Shown: positions 34,482 to 45,885 of the stretch, one piece after another | Position numbering within the stretch: position 1 is the stretch's first letter | Layout: the number at the start of each line of letters is the position of its first letter | Assembly: GCA_036250225.1 (NCBI GenBank) | Contig: JAPZLL010000017.1 | Coordinates: forward strand, 186,001 to 250,000 | From: Cercophora sp. LCS_1 | Lineage: Eukaryota; Ascomycota; Sordariomycetes; Sordariales; Lasiosphaeriaceae | Length of the DNA stretch: 64,000 nucleotides | Reading direction: 5' to 3' | Notes under the pieces: model-generated | Told to the model about the DNA's origin: nothing | Databases searched by the model: none | Seen by the model: only the letters and a program-made list of their open reading frames with translations | Made by a program: the position numbers and the translations under genes

Positions 34482-36719
34482 ATGGCGGGCGAAGGGTGGT
34501 ATCTGAGCGATCCCAAATGGCAGGCATTCGCGAACCCCCTATGGAGGAACCCTACGGCTCCGCTGCCCATCTTGGATCTGCCGCCGTCCGATCCGGGAGC
34601 CCTCTGCGACGCATGCGCAAAGGCCAGGGCAGGCGATGGCTACTACACGGTGAACATGCACGCCTCCGACTCGGCCTGCCCTAGTTGCCGTCTCCTACAG
34701 CAGGCGGTCCTGCTTGCTTGCAATAAAGGAACCGAGTTGGGGCTCGGTGCGCCCTTGGGCCATGTCGACAACGGCCTCCGTGTCCACTGTCGCGGCGGGG
34801 TTCTAGCGTTCGACGACTTGAAATTCGACAACTCCTTTAATGGCAACGATGAGGACGAGGACATTTTGCAGACCGAAAGGGTTTTCGTGTACACGCGATT
34901 TGGCGAGCCCCCCACTGTGTGGCCGGTTGTGGGCGTCGGCCGAGACGTGGGCGGCCGCAGGGAAAGTTACCTGCAAGTGGTTACGGAATGGATGAGGGTG
35001 TGTCGAGATCAGCATTCGGGCGCCTGCCCTCCTATGGCTGAAGGTCAACCGCTGCCCAAGCGCATCCTCGACGCAGGGACGGACCCTGAGGGAGCCTTCG
35101 TCGTGTTGGCAGAGACCACGCCGGGCCAAAGGGGCGTCTACTTTGCGCTAAGCCACTGCTGGGGAGGAAAGATCGACATACGGACCGAGAAATCCAACAT
35201 CCAGGCTCGAAAGGCTGGGATTCGCTTTGCCGACCTCCCGAAGACGTTTCAGGATGCCGTCGAGGTTACGAGAGCGCTGGGAGTGCGCTATCTTTGGATC
35301 GACGCCCTGTGCATCATCCAAGATGATGCCGCCGACTGGGAGGTGGAATCGGGCAACATGGCGGCCATCTACGCCAATGCCCAGGTCGTCATTGGCGCAG
35401 ACAAGGCAAACTCCTCGCAAGCCGGCTTTCTCGATGTCGGGCCAGGAGGCTATCACGACCCGCCCGGCATCCCGATCGCCGTCCTCCACTACGACGGCAT
35501 CAACAGCACAGTCTACGCGCGAGCAGGACCGCAACACCACAATCCGTGCCTGGCGCTGGATGAGCTCCGACGCGGGGACCACTACCTGAGCAAGTGGTTC
35601 AAACGAGACGCGTTGGCGAGCCGGGCGTGGACCCTGCAGGAGAAGCTGCTGGCCGCAAGGATGGTGCACTTTGCTGCCAAGGAGCTGATCTGGGAGTGTC
35701 GGACGGCCGTGTCGTGCGAGTGTTTCGAGATGGACCCGGCCAGCCACCCGACACTCTGGCTGCGCGACCAGTTTTCGCTCCACACGGCGCTCGCGTCTCC
35801 GTCATCGCTGGCCTGGTCGGCTGCCAAGTTCACGACATGGTACAAGATCGTCAACGAGGTCACGCGCCGCGCCCTAACCGAGCCGTCCGACATCTTTCCT
35901 TGCCTTTCGGGCGTCGCGCGCCGCTTCCAAGACGCGGGCGCCGGGCCTTACCTTGCGGGTCTGTGGCGTGACGACCTCTTGCGCGGCTTGCTGTGGGCCA
36001 GCCCCAGGGAGGCGGCAGGCTCCAGGATGAGCCAATGGCGCGCGCCGTCCTGGTCCTGGGCTTCGTTGGGCTCCTGGTCTTCTTCGCAATCCTGGTCTGC
36101 GGGCGCCAACGTCCCGTATCAGGAGGAAGCTTTGATCGACAGTAACCTGCCTCTTGCTAAGACCTACGCCAAAGTCCTTGACGCAGCCTGCACCACGCGA
36201 AGCAAGGATCCCCTGGGTGCCGTCTCCAACGACTGCTCTCTCAAGTTGGAGGCTCCGGTGGTGCCCATGCGCTTCCAGAGGCTGCGCGACGACTCGTCCT
36301 ATTGGGGCCGGTATCTCATCATTCTGGATGTCAAGAGGGCCATGCCAGATGAGGCTCTTGCCCTTGCGACAAAAAAGGGCGGCAGCTATCGGCCTCGGAA
36401 GAATCAGAGACGCAACGCGGAGACGTTCGTCGAAGACCAGGAGCCTGACCTAATTTGGGTGCGCTATGACACGGACTTTCCTTCGAGAGAGGATATCGGC
36501 CTTCGCCTGCACTGCCTACTTCTGGGCGAGATAGATGACGATGAGGCTCCGCGTTGGCGGCACGAGGAAAAGAGGCCTGGTCGCGGACTTATCTTGCGGA
36601 AATGCGGAGGTTTACCGGTTGAAAATAGGTTTGAGAGGGTCGGTTGTTTCGAAGCGACTAGGAAACAAACAGACAAGCTTCTCCAAGCCGGAGGGAGAAC
36701 TGCAGTAGTTCTCATCTAG
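34482..36719 (+). CDS. HET-domain (heterokaryon incompatibility) protein
   Basis: One exon, 745 codons. The HET domain lies at about residues 217-390: YFALSHCWGG, then KTFQDAVEVTRALGVRYLWI, DALCIIQDDAADW, MAAIYANAQVVIGAD and SRAWTLQEKLLAARMVHF, the three canonical blocks in order. An N-terminal Cys-rich zone (LCDACAKARAG, DSACPSCRLLQQ) precedes it, as in many HET proteins. There are no WD40, NACHT or ankyrin repeats, so this is a stand-alone HET effector. Family members trigger cell death when unlike individuals fuse, but most paralogues have no known role. ATG 34482 follows a T-run and is the first in frame. It lies beside a LysM gene and an E3 ligase, with no obvious functional link. Confidence 0.93.
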   Translation: MAGEGWYLSDPKWQAFANPLWRNPTAPLPILDLPPSDPGALCDACAKARAGDGYYTVNMHASDSACPSCRLLQQAVLLACNKGTELGLGAPLGHVDNGLRVHCRGGVLAFDDLKFDNSFNGNDEDEDILQTERVFVYTRFGEPPTVWPVVGVGRDVGGRRESYLQVVTEWMRVCRDQHSGACPPMAEGQPLPKRILDAGTDPEGAFVVLAETTPGQRGVYFALSHCWGGKIDIRTEKSNIQARKAGIRFADLPKTFQDAVEVTRALGVRYLWIDALCIIQDDAADWEVESGNMAAIYANAQVVIGADKANSSQAGFLDVGPGGYHDPPGIPIAVLHYDGINSTVYARAGPQHHNPCLALDELRRGDHYLSKWFKRDALASRAWTLQEKLLAARMVHFAAKELIWECRTAVSCECFEMDPASHPTLWLRDQFSLHTALASPSSLAWSAAKFTTWYKIVNEVTRRALTEPSDIFPCLSGVARRFQDAGAGPYLAGLWRDDLLRGLLWASPREAAGSRMSQWRAPSWSWASLGSWSSSQSWSAGANVPYQEEALIDSNLPLAKTYAKVLDAACTTRSKDPLGAVSNDCSLKLEAPVVPMRFQRLRDDSSYWGRYLIILDVKRAMPDEALALATKKGGSYRPRKNQRRNAETFVEDQEPDLIWVRYDTDFPSREDIGLRLHCLLLGEIDDDEAPRWRHEEKRPGRGLILRKCGGLPVENRFERVGCFEATRKQTDKLLQAGGRTAVVLI

Positions 36720-37860
36720 GTGATTAGCACCCCCCAAGCCGCAATCGTCGGCAGCACATATCGCCGCCGTCCTTCTCTCCACCTCGAGCACGTCCACCGC
36801 GCCCATCCCCAGCGACAGACACGGCCGCGCCGCCTCGCCGTATAGGCCGTGCCGCTTGCGGAAGAGGGCCGTGTGCGGCGAGGGGGCGAGTCACTGGTCG
36901 GGGGGAGGGTGATCGATCTGGGCCGGGTTGGGTTCGGTCGGCGGGGCGGGCGAGGGGAAGAGGATGTTGCGTTTAGCTGTTGAAGGGAGGAAGGGTTTGG
37001 CCCTGGCCGATTGTAATTCGTCCTCTTACAGCCGTGCGCTGGTTGGCTTGCTGGCAAGAATCGAGTCTATTGATGGTGATGACAACAGCGACGGCAAGAA
37101 CGAGGCCATTGCCGACTACCTGCGCCAAGCCGGCAAGGGTATTTACCACGTGGAAGCCATTCATGGCCATGGCGGACAAGTCTTCTTCCATATAGACCAT
37201 CTATCGGCGGTTACAACATCTTTCAGTTACTCGGTCAACGGGAATGGGAAGATAGGTACTTGCGCGTGTTCATTTGCCGGCATTGCCGCCGAGGAAGGTA
37301 CGGATCCCTGACTTACACGCACGTGCGCCGGCCAGGGTGCTTCAACCTCTCGCAATAGCTTCTGTCAACGGCCTTGGGCAGTAGGTTCTAGTAGTAGAGC
37401 CTTGCATCCTCATTGGGCAAAGGGGTTTGGCAGTTGGGGCTAGAACAAAGAGGGTCTGGCAATGGTTTCGGGTACCTAACAAAGGCCAGCAACAGGCCCA
37501 CTGGCAATAGCTTCTGGCGGCCGCCTTCGGCAAAGAGGTGAGAAAAGTCGGCTTGACATTTAGCGGGAGAGGGAACGCCGGCTCCGGAAACGGCGACGAA
37601 CACGAGGACGGAAATCGCGAAACAGAGTTTGGGCAAGCTCTCAATTGCTGGCAGACCTAGTGTCTGCAATAAATCCGACGCTTGCTGGGTACCAATGCGG
37701 GAAGGAGCGATGCCGGATCCCAGGCGTCCAAGGAATGTACCTACCTTCCCTCGTTTCGGTAATTCCCTGTGTGCTCCCCCCATGTAAAATTCCATGCCGG
37801 TATTCCCTTCCCTTGTGGTATCATGTGCTGTTGGGCTGCCATTTCGCAGGGCGAGATTGC
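36720..37860. other. intergenic region, possible weak open frames only
   Basis: 1.1 kb between convergent genes. A plus-strand frame at 36928-37311 (127 codons) and a minus-strand frame near 36720-36890 look mildly protein-like but have no domain or splice support. They may be decayed coding DNA. Confidence 0.3.
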
Positions 37861-39394
37861 TTACCAAACTATCGGGTCATCATCATATTCCTCACAATCA
37901 TGATCCACCTCGTTGTCCCAGTCCGCAAGACAGAGCCAACAAAACTCGTGAGCGCAGACGGCACCTTTGAAAAGTTAGCGCTGGCATATTCCGTTTCCGA
38001 GGCCGCCGTTGCGATTAACTCACATTCCATGTGGGGACAGCCTTCGGTCCGCTCGATCTTGACGCCGCAGCTCTTGTTGGGACACAGCCTGGTGTTGAGC
38101 TCAATCCACTTCTTGCTATCGATATCCCTGGTCTGCTCCTTCTGATCGTACTCGTCGCAGCTCAGGTTAGCGTGCCACGGTGTCTGGTGCTTGAAGCACA
38201 TGGGGTAGCGGCACTCGTGACACACGACCCGTCCATCGCAACCGTCGGGGAAAATCTGTCCGTTTTTGCAGTCGGCGCGCGTACACCAGCGAAAGTTGGG
38301 GATTCTGGCAGCTTCCTGGGCGGCGAGAAGTTTGTCGTATCTGTCAGGCATCGTCAGCTCGAGTCATGAGGTCCAAGTGATCACGCGCATCATACCTTTT
38401 GCCTGTCTCCTCTTCGGTAACCGCCATGACCTCCTGGTACGAGAGTTTGTGTTCGCAATCGGGCTCAGGGCAGGTAATAGTGACAGGCCCCATCATTGAC
38501 TGCAATTCCCGTGCCACATAAGAGTTGGTACACGGCCCGCAGACCAGCGCCGGCCTAGAGCCGTTGCACTTGTGGGTGAGACTTGGGAGGACCCTCGACA
38601 ACTCGTATACGCCGTCAGCAGGGGGCATCAAAAGTGCAAGACCTGCCTCCCCTTTCTGTAGGTGCAAGACCTCCACCTTATAGCAGATCTCGCAGAAACC
38701 TCTGGCGACTAGGTTCAGAAAGAAGGGGACTTGGACTCTTTCCGTGCTCGTCACGATGTGACGAAAGGCCGGATCTTTGCCACCATGGTAATCGGCCAGC
38801 GCATAGGTGATTTTGCCGAGATTGATGGGACCCAGCACGCTATGGAGCGGGCGGACTGCACCCGAGGCAGCGAAGAAGTTGTGCATGGATTGCATTCGGT
38901 AGAGGTCGATTTGAGACGGAGGAGGGGTGAGCGACTTGAGGGCGTCGCGGTGATTGCAGGCCACACGGCATCTGCAAGTAGAGAGAGGTCAGTGAGGATA
39001 CCTTTGCGTGTGGGAAAACAGTTTCTTACGAGTCGACAATCTGCTGGATATCAACAGGTGCATACCCAACCCCTCGCAAGACCACCCGAAGCGAGTCGAC
39101 ACTCTGCGGCCCCAGGGGAACGTGAAGAAAGGAGGCGCAATGGCCCACTGGGCACCAAAACCAGGACCACATCTCCAAGTCCAGGCAGAATCGCCGGCCC
39201 AGGTCGTGTTTGATGGCCCGTTGTAGGCACAACAAGCAGACCTGGTGACGACAAACTGGGAGCAGGTCCGTTGTCAGGGCGGCATGCAGGAATCCGCCTG
39301 GGGGAAACAGTGCCTGGCAGGCTTCGCAGCGTCGCATGGGCAATGTGCGAGGGATCGGCGACGGGATCGTCGCCTTCCCCACGAGCTCGGCCAT
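37861..39394 (-). CDS. RBR-type E3 ubiquitin ligase
   Basis: Four exons (39394-39030, 38971-38396, 38340-38024, 37964-37861) give 453 residues; all three introns (58, 55 and 59 bp) preserve frame and rebuild zinc ligands. An N-terminal Cys/His zone (RRCEACQALF, VCRHQVCLLCLQRA) is followed by a RING1-like region (GFCEICYKVEV, PALVCGPCTNSY, ITCPEPDCEHKL). The IBR is WCTRADCKNGQIF to CHECRYPMCFKHQTPWH. RING2 is LCPNKSCGVKIERTEGCPHMECAVCAHEFCWLC, shown here as a span. The Cys in EGCPHMEC is the expected thioester cysteine. RBR enzymes act as RING/HECT hybrids that pass ubiquitin through this Cys. The last intron splits codon Cys in HMEC|AVC. The stop TAA is at 37861-37863. Confidence 0.9.
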
Positions 39395-42049
39395 CGTGAC
39401 AGTCTCCCGAAAAGTTTTCCGTTTTTTATCTGTATTGTCTCAATCAATGCTTAATCGTCGGTTTCTGGACGCCTCACCGATGGGGTGGCGCTACGAGGTT
39501 GTGATGCAAGCTTGCCAGTCGTGCTTGGTTGCGACGAAGAAAAGTCCCTGGTAGCTCCGACTGAGTTGGTAAGCAAAGTAGGTTCAGTTCGCACCTCGGC
39601 GCCGAGAGAGCCGAGGGCTATGCCTAGGGCCAGGCGATAAGGTACCCGGGAGCCCAGGTTCCCGAGGGAAGCTTCCGGCAACCTATTGAGCGACCACCCT
39701 CGGTTGTTCGGGACATGTGAGCAGGTCATTCATCATGTTTGTAATAACCTCACTTCTAGAGCCGGGTAGAGACAGGGTCACAAAGGTATGTTGAGTACGG
39801 TTGTCTTAGATTCAAAGAGTGTTTTACACGCTGGCGTGCTCTCTTTTCTCCCGTTCTTCAGGTAAGGGTATCGTCTAGAACACAAAGGCAGTACGAACTG
39901 CGACATGCACGACCTAACACAGAATCAATGAGAGATATTTCCATTACAAGACCAAAGACCATGTTCATCGTGAATGACTTGATATCATCGCAGCATATGA
40001 GCAGTAATCACTGAGCCGCACGGAGATTGTGAGAAGAGTGGCGTAGAAAAGTAAGAAAAGACGCCTGGGAAAATTCTCAATCAGCAGTAACATATTGTAA
40101 AGGAGCAGCTTTGGGCTTTAGGATGACGTAGAAAGGTTGCCATAATACACCTTCAGCAGTTCTGGCAAGGGAGCCAGGCCTTTAATTGCCAGCACTTTAG
40201 CGGATCATGTTTGCAGGTAGGACGCTTGAAAGTGACTGAGGACGCAATGTCTGCCTTGAAATCTGACCAGAGTCCACGATTTCTATCGAAAGTGAGTCGC
40301 GGAGAGCAGGACTTGTGCGTGGTGGATTTCATGATTCCACCCCATCGGCTTATAGGTCATGTGCTTGCAAAACATACCTACATGGGGCTCACCGACCGCG
40401 AAGAAAAAGGCGGATGCTGGCTGTCCAGCTCATGCATGAGGTACATGAGGCCGTCCGTAAGTGGTGTGAAAAACGCTCCGTTGCGCCCAATCAAGATGCT
40501 CCTGGACGAGAGGATTGCCTGGACCATGGCCATGGTTCTCGGGGTAAATATGCCAAGAGTTTTGGGGGACGGAACTGTGCATGACCCCGGCAGAAGTCTG
40601 AGGTTGCGCGCTTTTGCTCCAGAACTCCCGAGCCCAAAACGGTGTAAGTGCAAGGGCTTCGTGTTTCGTTGGGGCAGCCAGGTCGCATCGGCTGTGTTGA
40701 TACTGAGGTGGAATGATATGACCTCTATGAATACCTTGTACCAGGCAGTCGAATTGTGTAGTATGTGCAGTGAGGAAGCACCGTATGAATCGACCAGTTC
40801 TTTTTCCCAGATACCCAAGACAACGCAGCGATTGCTCACCCGGGGGCGAGGGACATGTTACCAACCTATACAATGCGTTCAGCCACTGGGATCTGTTCCT
40901 TCTCCATATGTCGTTGCATACATCATATTTAAACTGGGTCTGCTGGTTTCGTCTTGGCCCCGGCTTTCTCACTGCCTGGCATTACATGGGTATCTGTTTG
41001 AGAGATTAGCATTGCTGCTTTCAATCACACTGTATCTTTCTTCCTTTCAACATGTCGAACAACCGAATTACAAAGTCTCCCGCAGTTTGGACGGAACAGG
41101 ATGACGCGTGGGTTTTCCGAGCTCTGACTCATGTTTAGTCCCATGTCTTCCCCCCAGGCGTTAACGCTAACGGGATATTCAGCAGTTCCGTAACTTTGGG
41201 TCGGTCAGCGCCGAAGGACCACGTTCCGTCCGATCCCTCTTCCGTCAATGGGTATCTGCATGACAATGTCATTGCTCGTATACAGTATTGTAAACAGAGC
41301 AGAGTGGGCGAGTCAACCGAATCCAGATCAGAGAAGCTTTCACAGGAGGTGAACCGGCTGCTATATGTTATTAATGGGGACGAAAACAAAGCAAGAGGTG
41401 CATGATCGGAGGATGGCCTGCAGGCAGCTTTTGCATGGCGAAGTGGGATCCTCTGACGAAACTAAATATGACAGAGTGTATAATTTTTTATGATGTAGGT
41501 CTGAATTTGAAGCTTAGTGTTTGAGCTCTTGGAAATAATTACTTAAGACCAGGTACGCACAAGTATCAGATATCCTTTAATTATATTATTTACATGTCGC
41601 CTGACTTCGGATTCCTGTTTTTGACTTGGATGTTGTCCACTATCTTGTACAAACATTTGACACGACGTGACAGGGGTTGATCACATGCACGGGGCACTTT
41701 CAGGGGAGCGACGTCATGGACCCCTTCTGGTGGGACGACCTGACACCGCAGAAAAACTGCGACGATGACGACGCGACCTGGATCCCGCTGGTCGCAGACC
41801 GATCAATCGGGCTTAAACCTTCCAATCGCCATCGCCTACCTTTTCTGTTCTCTCTTTTTTCCGAAATAAGAGTTGCATCATCCTTTTCCTTCCTCCCACC
41901 GCCGATTACCACCGACAGACCGCCCTCGAACCCGTCACACCGCCTTCCACCGCCCACCCGCGAGCGCAACCGCGACGACGACCGCGACAACTGCGCCCAC
42001 ACCCACGATCCCTTCCACGATCGCGGCAGTGACCATCGGACACGCCGCA
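39395..42049. other. 2.6-kb region without a supported gene, partly AT-rich
   Basis: Upstream DNA of the RBR gene and of the UPF0590 gene. AT-rich segments lie at about 39730-40200 and 41450-41660. A 297-codon open frame at 40211-41104 overlaps two open frames on the other strand and has no recognisable domain, so I do not call it a gene. The last 150 bp before 42050 is CA/CG-rich leader. Confidence 0.4.
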
Positions 42050-43374
42050 ATGGCACACAACTACATCCTCCGGGTGACCGCCGGTCCCTCCTACTCCCTC
42101 AACGCGCACACCGAAATTCCCGTCAACGCCGCCGAGCCCACATCCATCTCCCACCCGCAAATGTCCATCTCCCTCAACGTGCGCATCCGCAACTATCGCG
42201 GCCTACCACACAACTCACCCGCCCACTCGCCCTACTTCGACCACCCCCTCCACGCCTCGTCGGGCGACCAATACTCGATCGCCCTGCGCTTCACCCCGCA
42301 CGACCCCTCTTCCGACTCCCGCCCCTCCTCCTCGTCCTCATCCTCCAATTCCACATTAGATTCCAAAACGAAAGGCATCTCAGCCCACGACCTCCAATTC
42401 GGTAACGACTTCGACCACCCCATTCGCGACCGCCTCCCGCCGGGGTTCAACACAGCCCTCAACATCGTAAAATGGTGGATCGATCCCGGTTTGGAAGGGG
42501 ATGCCTACGCCGATGAGCCATACCTCTATGGTCCGGCGCTGTCGTCATTCAATGCAGTGCATATCGGGTCAGGGGAGACAAATGGCTCTGGTCTGTGGTT
42601 CGAGGAAGGCGGCGATGACGAGGGAACAAAAATACGAGAGGAGCTGGGCGTACCAAGCGATGCCAAGGGTAGGCAGAAGTGGGCGCTGAGAAACGAGAAT
42701 AAAGACAAGTGGATGTGGGAGTTTGGGCGGACGTATGGCGTGGATTTTTATAATCCGTATGTCGACTTTAACGAGTTTGCGCTGAGGTTGCCTGGGTTTC
42801 AGGTGGGGATTATGCGGTATTGGGATGGACAGGGTTTGAGGTGAGTTTTTATTCTTCTTTCCTCTTTCCTACTTTTTTTTTTTTTTTTTTTGCTTCGTTG
42901 GCTCTCCAGATTTTGAACTGGCTCTGGTTGGGGTTGGTTGGGTGGGTGGTGGTTGTTGCTGGGGACATGTTCGCGCTGTGGGGTTTGTGTTGGTATGGTG
43001 AGGGGATATTGTTACGCAGTTCAAAGCCTCAAGTGTCTGTCTCGGTCGAACATTTGCTTAATACGACACGTAGGCACGAGGTTAAGCGCTCACACGGACT
43101 CAGATACGTCCTTCGGAACCGATCAACCGGCGAGGTATATCTCGTCGTGCTCTTTACGCTCTTTCTCAAGGGGGATCTTAACGAGGATGGATCGTTGAAG
43201 CCCAAGGCGCTAGAGGCCATCAAGAAGGCGTCGGGCGGGGAGGGGAAGAAAGGCGAGCCGCTGGAGGGCGTTACGAATGGGAGTGACGCAGGGAGTTTTG
43301 ACGAGGACAAGGCTGTTGAAGAGGCAAAGCGCAAGCTTTCTGGCGTGCAGACGAATGACGATGATGTTGACTAA
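42050..43374 (+). CDS. UPF0590 / DUF1769 family protein
   Basis: Two exons (42050-42840, 43104-43374) give 353 residues. Family features: RVTAGPSYSLNAHTEIPVNA at the start, a central FNTALNIVKWWIDPGLEGDA, then PYLYGPALSSFNAVHIG, DFNEFALRLPGFQVGIMRYW and, across the splice, GLRYVLRNRSTGEVYLVVLF. These match fungal DUF1769 proteins (S. pombe UPF0590 members), whose function is not known. The intron is unusually long for this window (263 bp) and starts with a run of 19 T at 42873-42891. The splice restores a conserved LRYVLRNR block, so I trust it. ATG 42050 is in good context (CGCAATGGC). Confidence 0.88.
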
Positions 43375-43543
43375 TGCACGGTGATGAGCGTGGCGTTTGG
43401 GGAAATGGACAGGATGTATGACTGGATTTGGGCGCAACTGTACGATCCGGCACGAATAGACACGATACCACTCTGTTCAATATGATGTCATTATTTCTTG
43501 GAAACCTCGCCATATGACCCGGATGCAAATGCAAGAACCTACA

Positions 43544-45669
43544 TTACCCCTTTCCGAGATTCTGCAGCAGTTAGTATTGCAACACTCTGACTCCAAGGAG
43601 AACTCACACTAGCAAACGGACTCCTCGCCCGTATCCTATCCCCATAAAACACCAACACCCACGGCACAACAGTAAGCCCAATGGCTATTGAACCAAGGGT
43701 GATCGTCATCCGGCTCTCACCGAGATTCTCAATCATCATCGCCGTCACAAGCGGGAACGCCCCGCCCACAAGATTCCGACACATTGACTGCGCAGCCAAC
43801 GCCGACGACGCAAACTGATGGTACGAATCGGCGAAGTAGTTAAACACCGCCAGGTAAATGCTTAGAATACCAACCGTGGCCAGGGCAATTCCGATAGACG
43901 GAAAGATCCAGTGGATGTGAGGCCGGGCGGTGAAACCAAGGATGAACAAGCCAATGGGGAGGAGCGTGCTGATGACGCAGGTAAAGTAGAGCCTTGCCTC
44001 CGGGGAGTCGGAGGGGAACCGGTGCCGCATAAAAGCCCAAAATCGGTCCGAGATACTTGGGTTTGTTGTTGAGGCCTTGCTCGCGATGTCGTCGGGGGAG
44101 CTCCTGTCTGAGGCGTCACCATCTAGCGTGAGGGATGACGACGAGGATGAAGGAGCCGGCGCTGCCCATGATGGGTGATGCAGTACTTTCTCCTGCCAGA
44201 TGCTGATGGCAGTGCCGATGATGCCACCGACCATGATGGAGCTGAAGATGTAACCGGCGCGCTCAATGTCCCATCCGTATTGACGACGGAAGATCATAGG
44301 GATGCAGCCGAATGTCAGGTACAAGACGCCCCAGGCAAAGGACACCCACAAGGAGAAAAAGAAGACGATCGACTCGGTGAAGAGGAGGTGGAAGGGCCGC
44401 GAGACGGAGATGGTGATCATCTTGGCGAGGGATGACCTTTCTTCATCCTCCTTGACGAGCCATCTGATGCGCTTGAGCGTTGCCGTTGATGAAAGGGACC
44501 GGGATCCTCCCTTCTCTTCATCGGACCCCGAACCAGCCGTCAAAGACTCTGATGAGTCCGAACACTCGTCGTCGTCAAGCCAGACGCCGTAGTATCCCTG
44601 CTCCTCAAGCTGCTCGTACCACTTGTTGAGAGCCTTGGCCTTTCTCGACAACAAAACCGACCCTCTGCTCTCCTTAAACAGAAACGCAAGCGACACAATG
44701 CAAATCGTGCCCATGATAACCTGGTGCCAAAACGTCCACTTCCACGCAGCGGCATTTCCACTCCCAATATGGCCCCATCGTTCTGTCATAACAGCCGCAA
44801 CGAGCGGCCCGGCTCCCGTACCCAGCATCACAGCCCCACTGAACAGAGCCATAGGCGTGTTCCGGTCCTCCTTGTCCCTACATCTCGATCAGTATCAACG
44901 TTCTCGGACCAACATTCCAGGGACCGCGGAATATTGTCCCCGGTCCCACAACCTCGCCGTACAAAACCGGTGGGGAAACATACCACATATCCGCAATGAC
45001 GCCCCCAACCATGGTACTAAACACAGACGCCCCAATTCCAACGAATAGACGCGCGACGAGCATCCCCGCCAGCGTACGGACAACACCGCAAATGGCCTGC
45101 GCGACGACGTACAAGATCCCGGCCACGACGAAGACAGGGTATCGTCCGTTCATCTCCGAGAACGGGGCGAGGATCATGGGCGCCAGGGCAAAGCCGACGC
45201 AAAAGGTTGTGATGCCGGCTAGCACGGCGATGTTGGAGCTTGCACCGAGATCTTCGCGCATGAGTTGGTGGGGCGGGGAGTAGGAGCCAGAGGTGTACGC
45301 TGTGAGGAAGGTGGCGATGCAGGAGAGGGCGAGCATGATGTATTTGCGGGAGGAGGGCCAGGTTAGGGGGTTGGCGTATTGAGCGAGGTCAGGCGGTGGT
45401 ATTGGGGAGTCATGATGGGTTGGAGGTGATGGGGCTTTGGTGTTTGGTGTTGGGACGGGTGTTTTGAAGGTGAGCCACTCGTTCGTGATCGCTGTGTTGC
45501 TGTCCAGGCCTGGACTTGTGGTCTCTGTTGCTCTTGTCGGGTTCGGGGCGAGATGCGGCCCTTCATAATCCTTCTCGTCAACCATCTCGTCGTGGAGGTA
45601 TGCCGTGGCACAGGGTAGGAAGGTTTTGGTGGCGTCCTGGGTTATATGCCGGGGATGACTCCCAGTCAT
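43544..45669 (-). CDS. MFS transporter, DHA1 polyamine/drug-proton type
   Basis: Three exons (45669-44984, 44877-43608, 43561-43544) give 657 residues. An 85-residue hydrophilic N-terminus leads to twelve predicted membrane segments. MFS signposts include ATFLTAYTSGSYSPPHQLM, LAPFSEMNGRYPVFV (loop 2-3 type), LFVGIGASVFSTMVGGVIAD and DKEDRNTPMALFSGAVMLG; a long acidic cytoplasmic loop sits between the halves. This is the pattern of fungal DHA1 polyamine or drug exporters. The last intron (43562-43607) has a GTGAGT donor and a perfect TACTAAC branch, so I end the protein with an 18-nt exon (SNLGKG). Reading through instead would add about 18 different residues and stop at 43539. Confidence 0.88.
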
Positions 45670-45690
45670 GAACTACAAGAAGGATTCGCA

Positions 45691-45885
45691 ATGGGATTTG
45701 TCATCTACAAAAACGATGATCCGGAATACGAGACCACTAACTGGAAGGGCGTGGTGGGGATGATGTGGTAGAAATTCTCCGAGTTTGGGACCAGCCACGA
45801 AGAGCGGGAGAAGCTGAAGAATAGGTTCGGGGATCCGAGGTCGCTGAGAGGAGACCCGACGGATCCTTCGACAGACCGGTATTAA
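45691..45885 (+). pseudogene. relic of a fungal GFVIY-type gene with in-frame stop
   Basis: ATG 45691 opens MGFVIYKNDDPEYETTNWKG, continues to VVGMMW, meets an in-frame TAG at 45769-45771, then reads on as KFSEFGTSHEEREKLKNRFG and ends at TAA 45883-45885. The first part resembles the start of a widespread uncharacterised fungal family that opens with W/MGFVIYR. No intron of plausible size removes the TAG. I read it as a decayed gene fragment. Confidence 0.5.

Noticed and set aside
36928..37311. 127-codon plus-strand frame downstream of the HET gene
   Set aside because: Some protein-like text but no domain and no transcript signals; left as part of the intergenic entry.
40211..41104. 297-codon open frame on the plus strand
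   Set aside because: No domain, no signal, unbiased codon use, and two other frames are open on the opposite strand over the same stretch; probably chance.
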